From Hypsibius dujardini (Eukaryota > Tardigrada > Eutardigrada > Parachela > Hypsibiidae), in the NCBI GenBank assembly GCA_001579985.1, contig LRSR01005694.1, positions 1-64,000 on the forward strand: a DNA stretch of 64,000 nucleotides, in the 5' to 3' direction. The position numbers and the translations under genes were made by a program. Each line of letters opens with the position of its first letter. Position 1 is the first letter of the stretch. Below, piece after piece: positions 35,241 through 47,000 of the stretch. The notes beneath the pieces are model-generated. The model saw only the letters and a list, made by a program, of their open reading frames with translations, did not search any database and was not told the origin of the DNA.

Positions 35241-35816
35241 TCAGCCGGCATGATGGGCGTGGCCGGCAGAGTGTTCGCTCTCGTGCGCGCCTTGGGCTCC
35301 CTCGACCTCTTCCGCATGCGCAGCATCATGGTGGGCGGCTCGGCGACCTCGATAGCCTCTTCCTCCGCGACCTCCGCCCCGGGAACCGCCACGACCACCG
35401 CGAGCTTCCGTTTCATCTAGCAGCAGTCCTGGAAACATTTTTTTATAGAGAAACTTTCGCATACATTACAATAATTTATTTGTTTAAATATTGAATATAT
35501 TCTGACTGTATTAATTATGAATTAGATCACGACATGCATCTATTCGATAAATTTAATAAAATTATATTTTATTTTGCCCCTTCAAATTCATAATTTACTA
35601 ACTAGCGCTGACGAATAAATCAGACATTACAGTAATTTATTTGCTTACATATTGAATGCTCGTAGTTTGATTATATTAATTATAAATAGAATCATTGACT
35701 TGTATTTATTGATAGATTTAATAAAATTTCCATTTTATCTTGCCCCAATCAAGTCAATAATTTTACTAACCTGCGATGATGAAGAAGGTCACAAGGACAA
35801 TGAGAACTTTGCCCAT
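35241..35816 (-). CDS. Small secreted Gly/Arg-rich then His/Ala-rich protein
   Basis: Two exons: 35771-35816 (start; MGKVLIVLVTFFIIAG leader) and 35241-35428 (TGA); about 77 residues. After the signal peptide comes an RGG block (ARGGRGGSRGGGRGGRGYRG), then RRAAHHDAAHAEEVEG and a tail with SEHSAGHAHHAG. Exon 2 is much more GC-rich than its surroundings. Phase and splice sites (GCAG|GTTAGT, TTTCCAG|GA) agree. RGG-rich secreted peptides occur among glycine-rich antimicrobial or cuticular proteins, and the His-rich tail could bind metal; both are inference. No homologue is recognised. A TATATAAA-like sequence lies about 120 bases upstream, near 35940. Confidence 0.7.
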
Positions 35817-36674
35817 GTTGACGGTTTGAAAGGCTGAAAACTACCGTAAGCCAAAATCTCTTCCGATTGGGAAATATGTTTTAACGTTTAGAAGTTGGAA
35901 ATGTACGATGCTGTTTGGATTGATGAAAACGAGACCCTTTATATATCAAACGAACTACCAAAACACTCTTTTAAAACATTGTTTTGTGATCCATCTCGAC
36001 AGGAATTAAATTCGATCCGTACAAAAATAATTCGGAATTTGCAGTTTTTGTTCCCTCATGTGCTAAGCCCATTCGCCGAAGAAATCTTTGCAACTAATTC
36101 ATGTTTTCTGTCCCGATAGACGGCTCTAAGTCTAAAACATCCGAGCTCTTGAACTATTCCGAAAGCTGCAATACTTGCAGTAAGGGATCAATTGAAGTAG
36201 TGTGGAACAGCGATGGCAGTATTTTGGCCCTATGTATAGATTACCTTGTCTCGTGTCTGTGATGTGGCCAGGCCAACAAAAAAAACCTTCCACGCGAGCG
36301 AAAATTAGGCAAGGCTGCACATTTTAAGCTCTGACTGTTCGAGGAGATTTTGTAACCGTATGCCGCACGACAGACACAGTGGACGCTCATTGTAGTCCTG
36401 TTAAATACTTCACTTTACTCTGTGATTCCTTTTCTCAAGGCTGCCTTGATTTCTGAAGGTCAGCGGCAGTCGAGATTAGCGGAACAGGTCTAAGTTCTTA
36501 ACGTTGAAAAATCACTCTGTGCATGTTTCTTCATTTGGATATAACGATAAAGAACCAAGCAAATAGACAATAAATTTAAGGGTAAATGCCATTTTCTACT
36601 TTACTCATTCTTGCTGGAGTAGTCGCATATATTTAAAAGAAATAAATAGCATAGAAAAGAACAAATTTAATCAG
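35817..36674. other. Intergenic, one doubtful open frame
   Basis: The open frame 35895-36119 (+, 74 codons) overlaps the upstream region of the RGG gene and shows no recognisable motif. Nothing else is supported. Confidence 0.4.
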
Positions 36675-37955
36675 TTAGCTGCAGCAGCCCTTTTTCAGCG
36701 GTGGGTTTCCGGGTTCGGCGAGCTGGTTGAATTGTATAGCTTTGGTCGATCCGTATCCGCCCAGGCTTCCTGGTTGAATATCGGCGGGTGGACTATGGTG
36801 GACCACCGATTTATATATTTCTTTTAAAAGCTCATTGAAAGCGTCTTCCACGTTAGTCGCATCCAAGGCTGAGGTTTCCAAAAACTTCAAGCCATGAGTG
36901 TCTAAAAAAACGCCAAAAGATGTTAATTGTTTTTGTTTGTTATATGACTATTCTAGTTAGCATAAACTAAAATATGTATAATTTAACTCTGACATAAATA
37001 AATTTTTAATTTATTTTAAAATATAGAACTAAAAGATTTGTCTTTGAAATTATCGTAATGGAATCAAAACAAATAAATCACGAGACTTTATTTTACGGGG
37101 ACATTGTATTAATTTCGAGGCTCAGTTTCGTATTTCGTCTAAAGCATTACAAAAATATCAATCGTTTAAATACCGGCAAGAATTTGGCCGTCTTCCGTGG
37201 AGATGGCACGAAGGTGGAGGAGATCACATTTATTCCCGATTAATATCACAACTATTCCCCGTTCCCCGTAGTCTCGAATTTCAGCCAGCCATCGTGTGAG
37301 TGAGTCATACGTGGACTGCTTGGAGATGTCGTAAACGAGTAGCGCGCCGAGTGCTCCACGATAATACCTTCACAGCAATAACAACCGGAAGTCATCGGAC
37401 TATGCACATAATAAAGACAGACAGAAACTTACGCGCTGGTAATAGCCCGAAATCTTTCCTGCCCGGCTGTATCCCAAATTTGTGCCTAAATAAAGGGTGA
37501 ATATTATGGAGAATTATTTTTTATTAACCGCTGTACAGAATAAGTATTATATATATTCTCTATAAGTGCTGGCAAATTGTGGAAAAAAATTATTTATTTA
37601 CCACTGTACCGAAATAAATATTATATAAATCTTTAAATTTTATATTCTGTTTAAATAAGAGGGCTAAAAAATTGGATCTAACCTTGACAATTTTGTCGTC
37701 GATTTTGATACTCTTCTTGGCAAATTCTACGCCCATTGTCGTCTGCGTTTCCACTCGGAATTCATTTTTAGTGAAGCGATGGATAAGATTGCTCTTCCCC
37801 ACGCCTGAGTCTCCAATCATTACGACTGCAAGAAAGACGGACAAAAATGCCAAGGAATGTTCATATGAAAAATGAAGTTTTAAATTGAATAAATTCTTTT
37901 GTATACCTTTGAATAAATAATCATAATCATCACCAGCTCCGCCTAAAGAAACCAT
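36675..37955 (-). CDS. Rab11-family small GTPase, tandem copy 1
   Basis: Five exons in phase: 37907-37955 (start), 37683-37825, 37433-37485, 37174-37367, 36675-36901 (TAA); about 221 residues. The N-terminal YDYLFK is typical of Rab11. G motifs are complete: P-loop GDSGVGKS, switch I MGVEF, G3 WDTAGQE, G4 GNKCD and G5 ETSAL. The C terminus ends KKGCCS, a double-Cys geranylgeranylation signal. Rab11 proteins direct recycling-endosome traffic to the plasma membrane. Its splice positions are the same as in the neighbour at 39246. Switch I has Met where most Rabs have Ile (TTMGVEF against TIGVEF). Confidence 0.92.
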
Positions 37956-39245
37956 CGCGCCCGGGAGGTGTCAGAATTACCAGCAGCTGACACATACAAA
38001 TGGGAAAGATAATTTGAATAAGCAGCTGAGAGCTCGCATCATGATGGCCTTCAATTTGGTTGTAGGCATAATATCGTCTGCAACTTTGGCCTTGAAAGGG
38101 GGTAATAAGTTGGCGACAAGCAGTAAAGATAAGACGGCGATGATAGTCGGTGCATCTGGTTTTCGGGTCCGCGTGCGTAGCGTGGCGTCCACGCGGGTCC
38201 GTGTCGATGTTCGGATAAGAAAGGTACAGGTACTTGAAAGCCCATAAAACAATCCCCTCAGAAGCATTATTATTTCCAATGCAAACTTTTGCGCGAGATA
38301 ATACTACAATGGCACTTGAGATTTTCCATGTCCTGGCCGTTTGAATTCTGCTGCCTCAGCTTCATCCAAAACCATCTCCGCGTACGAATGTTATAAACAA
38401 ATATTAACAAATCAGTAAAACAATGTATTCAAGGAAAGAAAAATGGAAACAGTTATAGGAAATTCTTGTCATTTGGGGCATTGTTCAAGTGTCCAATTCG
38501 AAATTCCTTTGAAATATTTTTTCTATTTAAACATATTTTAGTGATGAGTATGAAATGTTTTTGTTAATGTTTTTGGTCATATGTCAAGGTTGAAAATATA
38601 TTGGAGGATTCAAATTTTCCCTGATTTCGATTGTGAAAATGGTTGTATTTAGAAATATATTGAGGACATGTTTTTTAACACCAGCCCATTGTGAATTCAA
38701 TTTCGAGTCGATTGACGTCAGCCAAATATGTTTTGGAGATCAGGAGGCGGAGCTTTGGGTACTTTTCAAAAAGGATTGAAATTCCAGCAAAACTTTTCAG
38801 ATTCTGCTTATAGCTCCGCCCACAGACTCCTGAATTTTCTTGACTGATACTCCAATTTGAAACTGGAATAGGACATTTTCAAACAAAAATCATACTTATT
38901 GTAGTTCTAAAAATCACTATTTTTACAGTCAAAACGAGGGCAAACAGGATCTGCCAGTGTTTTCCTAACAATGAAATATGGCAGAAAAACTTTGCCTCAT
39001 TTCGCTGGCGAAAAAGTCTTATAACAGCAATAGTTCTAATTACAAAAACTTATTATTTCGAATGGATTCTGAATTCGACAGTTGAAGAATACCGCCACAA
39101 AGAATGCATAGTTCTATTTTTTTTATTATTATTTCGATTATTCTCACACGTAGCAATTAATCAACTAATGAATAATGACCATTGAAACCACTGGTACTGA
39201 GCCTTTTTTAGTCTGCCAGTATCATTGCTGTACAGTCGGAAACAT
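37956..39245. other. Intergenic, no supported gene
   Basis: About 1.3 kb between the two Rab genes. Overlapping open frames at about 37977-38279 exist on both strands, but neither has conserved features. A weak inverted pair (GGCGGAGCTTTG near 38746 and AGCTCCGCCCACA near 38813) lies about 60 bases apart. Confidence 0.45.
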
Positions 39246-40591
39246 TCAGCAACATCCCCGATTTATTTGGCTATCTTGCTGGGAGTTGGAACGGTCAAGT
39301 CGAATGACTTTGGAGGAGCCATGTGATGGAGCCTTCTTTTTGTTGTCGTCCTCCTCACCAGCGTTGAGCATTTCTTTACTACGACGGAGGGTGTACATCT
39401 GGCTCAATAAATCGTGGAAAGCCTTTCCCACGTTGCTGGAGTCTTTGGCGGAAGTCTCGATGAAACTCAGGCCATTTTGTGCTGCATTGTGTATGTTACA
39501 AAAGGAGCAAAATTATTGTAGTACGGATTAAGTTTGGCTAAGAGAAGGTTGGAGGAACTAACTATAGACCTGCAAAAGCTTGAGCGACTTCTGGTGAAAC
39601 CTTGCGAAGGTGACGGAGGTCGCTTTTGTTGCCGACCAGTATGATGATAATATCCTTGTGGGCGTGTTCACGGAGTTCGCGGAGCCAGCGCTCGATCGAG
39701 TGATAGCCGATGGTGATATCGTAAACAAGCAGCGCACCTTCCGCACCGCGATAATACCTGATAAATACATACAATTATACTTATGCAAAATATACATCAT
39801 CAATTTATTTTAACATTTAAAATGCTTTGGAATTTAAACTATACAGAAATCAGTTATACATTCATAAGTGATTTTGAGTTACACATATGCAAAATATAAT
39901 TCATGAGTTTATTTTAATGTTTGGAATACCTTTTTTCATACAAAGTATACAGAAATTAGTTGTTTATTCGTAAATTATCATGATAAAAGAAACTAAGAAA
40001 TATTCTCCACCAGCCGTTTATAAAATGAAATAACATTTGGCATATTAGACGAAGGGCATGTTTTGAATTTTAACTGTAATTAGTAATGGACTGACACAAA
40101 TTGAGGGACTAATATAATACATAAAATAAAATAAGTTGAAATGTCATGGTAAATGTCAATAAGAATATTTTGGCTTACGCGCTCGCTATGGCTCTGTATC
40201 GTTCCTGCCCGGCAGTGTCCCATATTTGAGCCTAAAAAAGAAGCCATTTGCATCAACTACTTTTTAACCACTAACGTTAAAGTCCGTAAATGAATTAGGT
40301 ACTTTACGGTGATATGACGGCCGTTAATCTCGACGCTTTTCGTGGCAAATTCCACCCCGATGGTAGTGTGGGTATCCATGTGAAATTCGTTTCGCGTGAA
40401 GGACGATAGGAGATTGCTCTTCCCTACTCCAGAGTCGCCGATCATGACAACTGAAAAAGCCACAACGTCCATCCTTCTCAATGTACTGTATTAACTTGTT
40501 GGGGCAACAATTACCAGCAAATTTACGTATACAAAAAGAACAGTGAACGTACTGTACCTTTAAATAAATAATCATATTCCTCCGCACCCAT
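39246..40591 (-). CDS. Rab11-family small GTPase, tandem copy 2
   Basis: Five exons in phase: 40558-40591 (start, [11 protein letters not shown]), 40308-40450, 40179-40231, 39570-39757, 39246-39481 (TGA); about 217 residues. It has [49 protein letters not shown] (the last across a splice), GNKSDLRHL and ETSAKD. The hypervariable tail is Lys/Ser/Asp-rich and ends NRGCC, a prenylation signal. The intron positions match those of copy 1, so the pair arose by tandem duplication after the introns were in place. This copy is closer to canonical Rab11, so the other may be the divergent one. Confidence 0.92.
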
Positions 40592-41042
40592 TTTTCTAGC
40601 TTACTCAAACGTAAGATGAATAATTGCAACTGTAAAAATATCGACAAAATTTGTCAGAAAATTATTCTCAGGAATGCAGCGCAGATACGTGTAGAGCGAC
40701 CACAAAGAGCGTACGACACAATATGTGCGAGCTTCAAACGAGCTTCGAAGGTCATATGACGAGGTGTAAATCTGTTTGATAAGATATGGCGAGTCAGAAT
40801 GGTCACATACCACCGTATCTATTTCTCAATTAACTTCTGCTCACATAGTCCTCGGTGAAATTCATCCGGCGTTATTCTTTTTCTTCCGACGACGAGAGTA
40901 ACTTATTTTTATTCCTTTGAATTGAAGCATCAGTAAGCAAGCAGCTTACAAATAACTCATTTTCTTCAACAAAAATAGGGTCATAAAGCGAATTTGGCAG
41001 GGTTTTTGAGTCATACATATCGCAGGTCATTAAGCGCAGATG

Positions 41043-44000
41043 TTAAGTGTGAAGACTAAATGCAAGTAAAAAGCTGACAAGAATGCCTGTCGGCAATTTT
41101 ATCGAAACAGACATTGCGAATGAGCTGGCTTGCGTTGTAGCAGGACTGGTCAGTCTGGAATCGACGGTTGCAGGTGTTGATACGGAAGGAGCAGAAGGGA
41201 GGAGGGAAGTCGGCTCAGTAGTTGTCGTTGGTGAAGTGGTTATTTCACTTGCTTCAGTTAGCTCAGTGGACGGAACAGTTGAAACTAACCAAGAAAAAAA
41301 TTCGCATTAAAAAAAAGAAATACTAAAATTAATATTAATATTAATATTAAGTAATAAATATAATGTTTAATATTTATGTGTTAATATTAAATACTAATAC
41401 GTAGTAATTATTACATTAAATATTATTAATTAAATAGAGAAATATTAAACTAAAGAAATATTAAAATAAATTATGGAATATTCCTAATTTTGATATGAAG
41501 CAGGTGGATCTTACTTGGACTGCAAACAAGCTTTTCTCCGCTCCAACTGCCATCCTTTGTACATGTGGAAGTACGGTTTCCGGAGGTCTGTTGAGCGGTG
41601 CTCACGCAGTCAAACACCACGCGAAGACCTTCCTCCCACAGCGCGGAAACCCCGCGCATCGTCACAAGCGGGCTTGACAAAATGGGTCTTCCACACGTCA
41701 CCACTATATTTTAAAACAACGGTACAATATTTCCACAAGCCGAAAAGACTTTTTAAAAAGTGATTTTAATTACCACAAATCAACGGGACACCAATCCAGA
41801 CTCCCGATTCCGAACAGTCCATTGTGTAATTCCCACTTTTTCTCACGGTCGTCACGTTGTCTTCATGGAAGCACTCGAAGGTCAGCCGATCGCCCGCATT
41901 GAAAGACGAAACGTTATTTACTATTCTCGAGTACGATCCTCCCATTATGTCAGGAAAACCACAGCTTATGACTGCAATACAAAATCGTGAGATAATTTGT
42001 GAAAACAAAAACGAAATTCAGAAAGCGAAAACAGATATTATTCTACGTTCGTTTATTTCGTTTAATGTAATATTGTTATATGTTCGGTTATACAGTACCT
42101 GGTTGAACTTCAATCTGTTCCACGACATCTTTCAAGAAGGCAACGGAGTTCTTCCCCACGTCAATGTTTCCGGTCATAGCAATATCAAACATGCACTCCG
42201 GGCTCCCGCTGCAAGCCGTCCTGGCTTCCTCCAGAATATCAACCGGAATAGCTGGAACCACGAAGCTCGGTAGGAAGGATAGGTCGTTAAAAGTATCGTA
42301 GCTTTCCGCCGGGCTCTGATAAGTAAATAATGACTTGGCTTTTTCAACTCTCCCTATTTGAAAAGGAAGATAAACATATTTGAAAATAGTACACTACTTT
42401 AGAAAGGTATGAAAAAGGAATAGGTTCTTACAGGTTTCACCAAAATCATGGAAAATGCTTTCAGGCTGGGCCGACGGACTCAGGGCTGGAACATTTTTGT
42501 TCGGTTGAAGATCATCGTCAGAGCGACCGTTCCAGTTGCCCAACAAGCCTCGGCTCGTGTTCCCTTTCAACTCGTTCGGAAGGGCAATCTGGAACTGGAT
42601 GACTGCATTGGTTTCCTCTACGTCGATGGTAATCCCAGAGGAGGATTGGGCGCTGATTTTGTGAATCGACGAAGAGCCATCGCGAACGAGATATATTACG
42701 AAGTCTACATCAGCAAACAAAGAAGACGTAATAAAAATGCTTTACTAAAAGACAAAACAGAATTAACGGGGCAGAAAGATCAGGCAGAAACTGGGAAACA
42801 GAACGGGGCACCAGCAGCAAAAACAAATTTAACATAACATCAGTAAACATAACTCATAGAACGGAGAGAATAAGGAACAACAAGTGGAATCAGAAAAATA
42901 TGGGCGTGTGCGAAACAAGGAGCGGGGAGAACAGAGACGAACAAGTAGAGTCGGGAATATAGGAACGTGTACGAAAAAGAAACGAGGAGAACAAGGACCA
43001 ACATTTGGAATCAGACAAGTAAGAACTTGTGCGAAAAAAGGAACATAGGAAACTAAAAACATAACAGGACAAAAAGTAGTTACAGAACAAAAGCCTGAAA
43101 ACAGTCTGACGGATTTATTGGGTGCTAGACATGAGAAACACAACAAAATATATGAACAAAGTGATAGGTTCGTATTCTAAAAGTCATGAACCGGCAGCCA
43201 AACCTTTTGATTGAAGAAAATTTGTCAGTTCAGTGAGGTCCTGCCGTTGACCGTCGAGAATGAGATCCAGCCCATCTCTGGTGCTCAACGAAAATTGAAC
43301 CCTTGTCTCGCCGACCTGGAAGGCCAAACCTGACCAAACGGTCGCGTTCTCCGTAGGGACCTTGGCCGTCCGTCCTTGGACCTCCAGCTGACCAGGCATA
43401 TCAATTAGCACGTACTCTCCCAGGCCGTTAAAGGTGTACCTCAGTCCGTCCAGGGTCCAAATATGAGGATCCCCGAATCCACCGCCCGGCGGACTGGGTG
43501 GTTGGTAATTTCGTGCACTTCCTCCGCGTCGGATCCGTCGGAATAGCTGACAATCTTGACTGTCCCAGTTGCGTCCTCGGGGGCAGCACATTTCTTGCGG
43601 TTTTCGGTCAATCAGTTGCTCTTCGAGGCGTTGCGCCAACCAAAGATCTCCAGGTTCGATATCACTTAGATCCGTCCGATCCTGGACTGTAAACCTTTAG
43701 AGAAAGATTTTTTCTATACTCACCAAAGCAAATGTTTTATTGTTATTGTTATAGTTTATATTTATTATTAAAATTTTATGTGACAAACCTCACTCGGCCG
43801 CCGCTGGTCGTGACCTGCGCGTCGGTCAAACTTCCTCCGTCATTATAGCAGCACTGCTGCTGCATTTCATCCTTCGTCACGGCCACGGAGTTAACACACA
43901 GCACCGCCGCCGGGTTCTCCGCGCACTCACCCATGTCCCAAAAAATATTTCCAATTGCTCGTGTATTGCGATTACAGGTTGCCGCGGAGGTGAGACTTGA

Positions 44001-47000
44001 CTCGGGATTGAACCGTCCACGATCGAGACGGACCTGAGCGATGGTCGGAGGACAAGCGGGGAATGTGGCGTTATCATCCGAGTTGTACGGGATAATGATA
44101 GGCTCTTGTTCCGCCCAGCATTCGCAGGCCGAAGTGACGGTCGGGCTCTTAAGACAACGGGTTATTTCGGAGACCAGTTGGAGTCGTTGCGGTCGAGTTG
44201 CATAGTAACGAGTCCACTGGCTTCGGGTCAAGACCGACGGGACACGAAAACTGAAAGCCTGAATAAATTTAAAACTTTTTACAACTATTTATGAGATTGA
44301 TTAAATTAAATTGAAAAGCGATTGAATAAATGAAATATCATAAATAAAATACGATGATAAATTGTAGTATATGGTTTAGTTTAACTGTTAGTACTTTAAT
44401 TTCAAGCTAAAAAATAACTTATTGTGTTGTCAGATTTTAAAACTGATTTTCTCAAAAATAAAAACCGTCAGGGATATTTTAAACAACATTCTGTAAACAA
44501 CATTCTGAATGAGTGAATAAATAACTATTTGAACAGCATTATAAAATTAATTGTGGTACAAATTTAATTAAATTTTTAGTACTTCAATTTTAAGCTCAAA
44601 CGTAAATCATTGTGATGTCGGATTTTAAAAATAATTTTATTTAAAATAAAAGACTGTTTTTGAAATTTCAAACGCTTAAAATATACAGCACAGAATTGTT
44701 ACCTGAACTGCTCTTGATTCGGAAACGGGTTGTTCGAATTCACGCAATCCGGAGCGACCGGCGGAATTAAGATCGCTGAAAGTGTCGACGTCTGTTAGTT
44801 GCGACCAAATCATAAGGACTGGCTTAGCCCAAACACCCGTTGTCGCGTCGAAGAATCCGACACGGTCGGACGTTTTGACGATTCGAAAGGTTCCACTGAG
44901 AAAGATTAGATGGTCTTCTCTCAGTCGGTCTCGGGTGATGTTGATCTGACTGGCAAGGATTGTGAGACGTCCGTTGTTGGGAGCTCCATAAGTGAGCGCG
45001 AGCTCAGCCCTTCGGATTCCGTTCGCCGGGTCTGAACCGCTGGAACCAAACACGAAGACTCGGTAAATTATTCTTTTTCTTTGTTCCAGGGAAAACGTTA
45101 GGGAGAAGGACTTACACAATATACCAGATGATGAAGTCGACGTCCACCTTTGAGTTAGTAGAATTTTCTTCAGCCGATTGATCAACAGTCAGAGGGTCCC
45201 ACGACAGTTCGATTTGACTTCCGCCGTCGTGGCTCGGCCATTTGGAACGATGGACCAGATGGATGTCATACGCAGTGGTGTCTGAAGGTTTAAAATAAAA
45301 TCGATGACCAAAACAAACATTTTCAGTCTTCCTCCCTGTTTTATTTGATCTTTGAAGACCGTTGATTGCAACAGCTGTTTGTGTATATGTGTAACTATCC
45401 GTTGATAGATATCCATTTATCAAGCCGTCTCTGCGTGGCATGTAAACAGGACTTATTCCGACTATCAACCTGGCATTTCGTGAAACCTTTATATTATTGA
45501 CGTTTCCGTTGGTCCGACTCTTGCGTCGGCTTCCTACATCCTGAGCAGGATACGTTCATCCGGCTGTCCATCCCCCTGTTTATCCGATTGTCACCGAGTT
45601 CATTGGTCCGCCAGTTCACCCTTCTACCCGTTTGTTCGGCACTCTTTTTGTCCATGCGGCTGATCGTTCATCCGTGCCTGTCTATCCGTCCGTCCATCCG
45701 TGCGTCCGTCCAGCCATGCAGTTGTTTATCCCCAATTCTATTCATATCATGCGGCAGACTGTTCTGTTCTGTCTGTTCGTCCGTCCGTCCGACCGTTAGT
45801 CCACCCATCCATTCGTTCGTTTGCCTTTCTGTTTGCCCCTGCGGCCGACCGTTCCTCCGTGCCTCAGCCTGTCGATCCATCTGACCGTCTGCCCGATCAT
45901 TCATCCAGCTGTTCGTTTGGCATTCCATGCGTACATGTGGCCGACCATGCCTGGGATTATTCGTCCGTTCGTCCGTTCAACCATCCAGCCGTTCGCTTAC
46001 TACTCTATTCATCGATGCGGCCGATCTTCTTACTGTCTGTTCCCACTACGACGACCTACTCATGACTATTTGCTACGTTGGACCCTCAGTGTAGCACAGT
46101 TTGACATATACGCCCATTCGCACTACCGGGCTCGCTGTTTTTACGTTCTACCCTTGTGTTCTAGTAGTCCGAATGCTTGTTAAATGTATTTACCACGGCT
46201 GATAATCTTCGGTCTTGGAGACACCTTGGTACCCAAGAGGGTTCTCTAGTTGAATTGCCTTAAATATCAAGCGGATGTGTTATGCTCACTCACCATAGGA
46301 GTAAGCAACCGTGTGGGGATATGTCAAACCACCGTCGACCGAGACCAGCACCATTGTTGGACCCTTCCCCGCCAACGGTGGAGCGATGCAGCGAACGATG
46401 CTGTCGTGCGAGCGTTCCCCAGTCACCACTTGGCGTCCGAATTTACAGAGGATAACCTCCCTCGACAGCAAGTCCGGGTCCTCACAGACACCGCTGATTA
46501 CAACCTCATTACCGCCAAAAATGGATCCGTAACGGGGAGCGATGGAGGCAACGACGTTGGAAAGGTCGTTCTGGGAGCAAGACGTGTCCTCAATTTGCTG
46601 CTTGTCCAGCCGAAAAATCCACTGCCCAGGCACATTGACGTTGGAGCGTTGAACGACATTGCCAAAGTCAGCGGTGAATGAGCCTTCCATTTCATGAAAA
46701 TTCACATTGTCACCAGCATTGAACCCACCTGGCAATAAGGGAAGCAGATACCATTGATGCTGTTACAACTTCTGTTCTGCTCTTTTCTGTTCATGTATGT
46801 TCTTTTGGTTTTACTTTGTTATAATATTAATATTGTTATAATTTTAATCTGTTGGGAAACTTCTCTGTTACAAACTTTTTGGTTCGTATATTTTAACGCT
46901 GTTTGACTCCCCTCTGCTTAATTTTGAGAGTTATGTTTTAGTTTATTTCGTTTGGCAGTGTTCTTTTTTATACAAATTACCTGCATGAAGATGTTCTCTA

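Noticed and set aside
35895-36119. 74-codon plus-strand open frame
   Set aside because: No motif, signal peptide or splice context, and it overlaps the promoter side of the RGG gene.
37977-38279. Overlapping hydrophobic open frames on both strands between the Rab genes
   Set aside because: Mirror-image frames over a GC-richer patch; neither has supporting splice sites or recognisable homology.
45588-46183. Plus-strand Ser/Pro/His-rich open frames
   Set aside because: They lie antisense in a mesh-like intron and come from a degenerate CCGT repeat.
46250-46681. 143-codon plus-strand open frame
   Set aside because: It is antisense to the IPT-domain exon of the mesh-like gene, whose frame matches a known domain.
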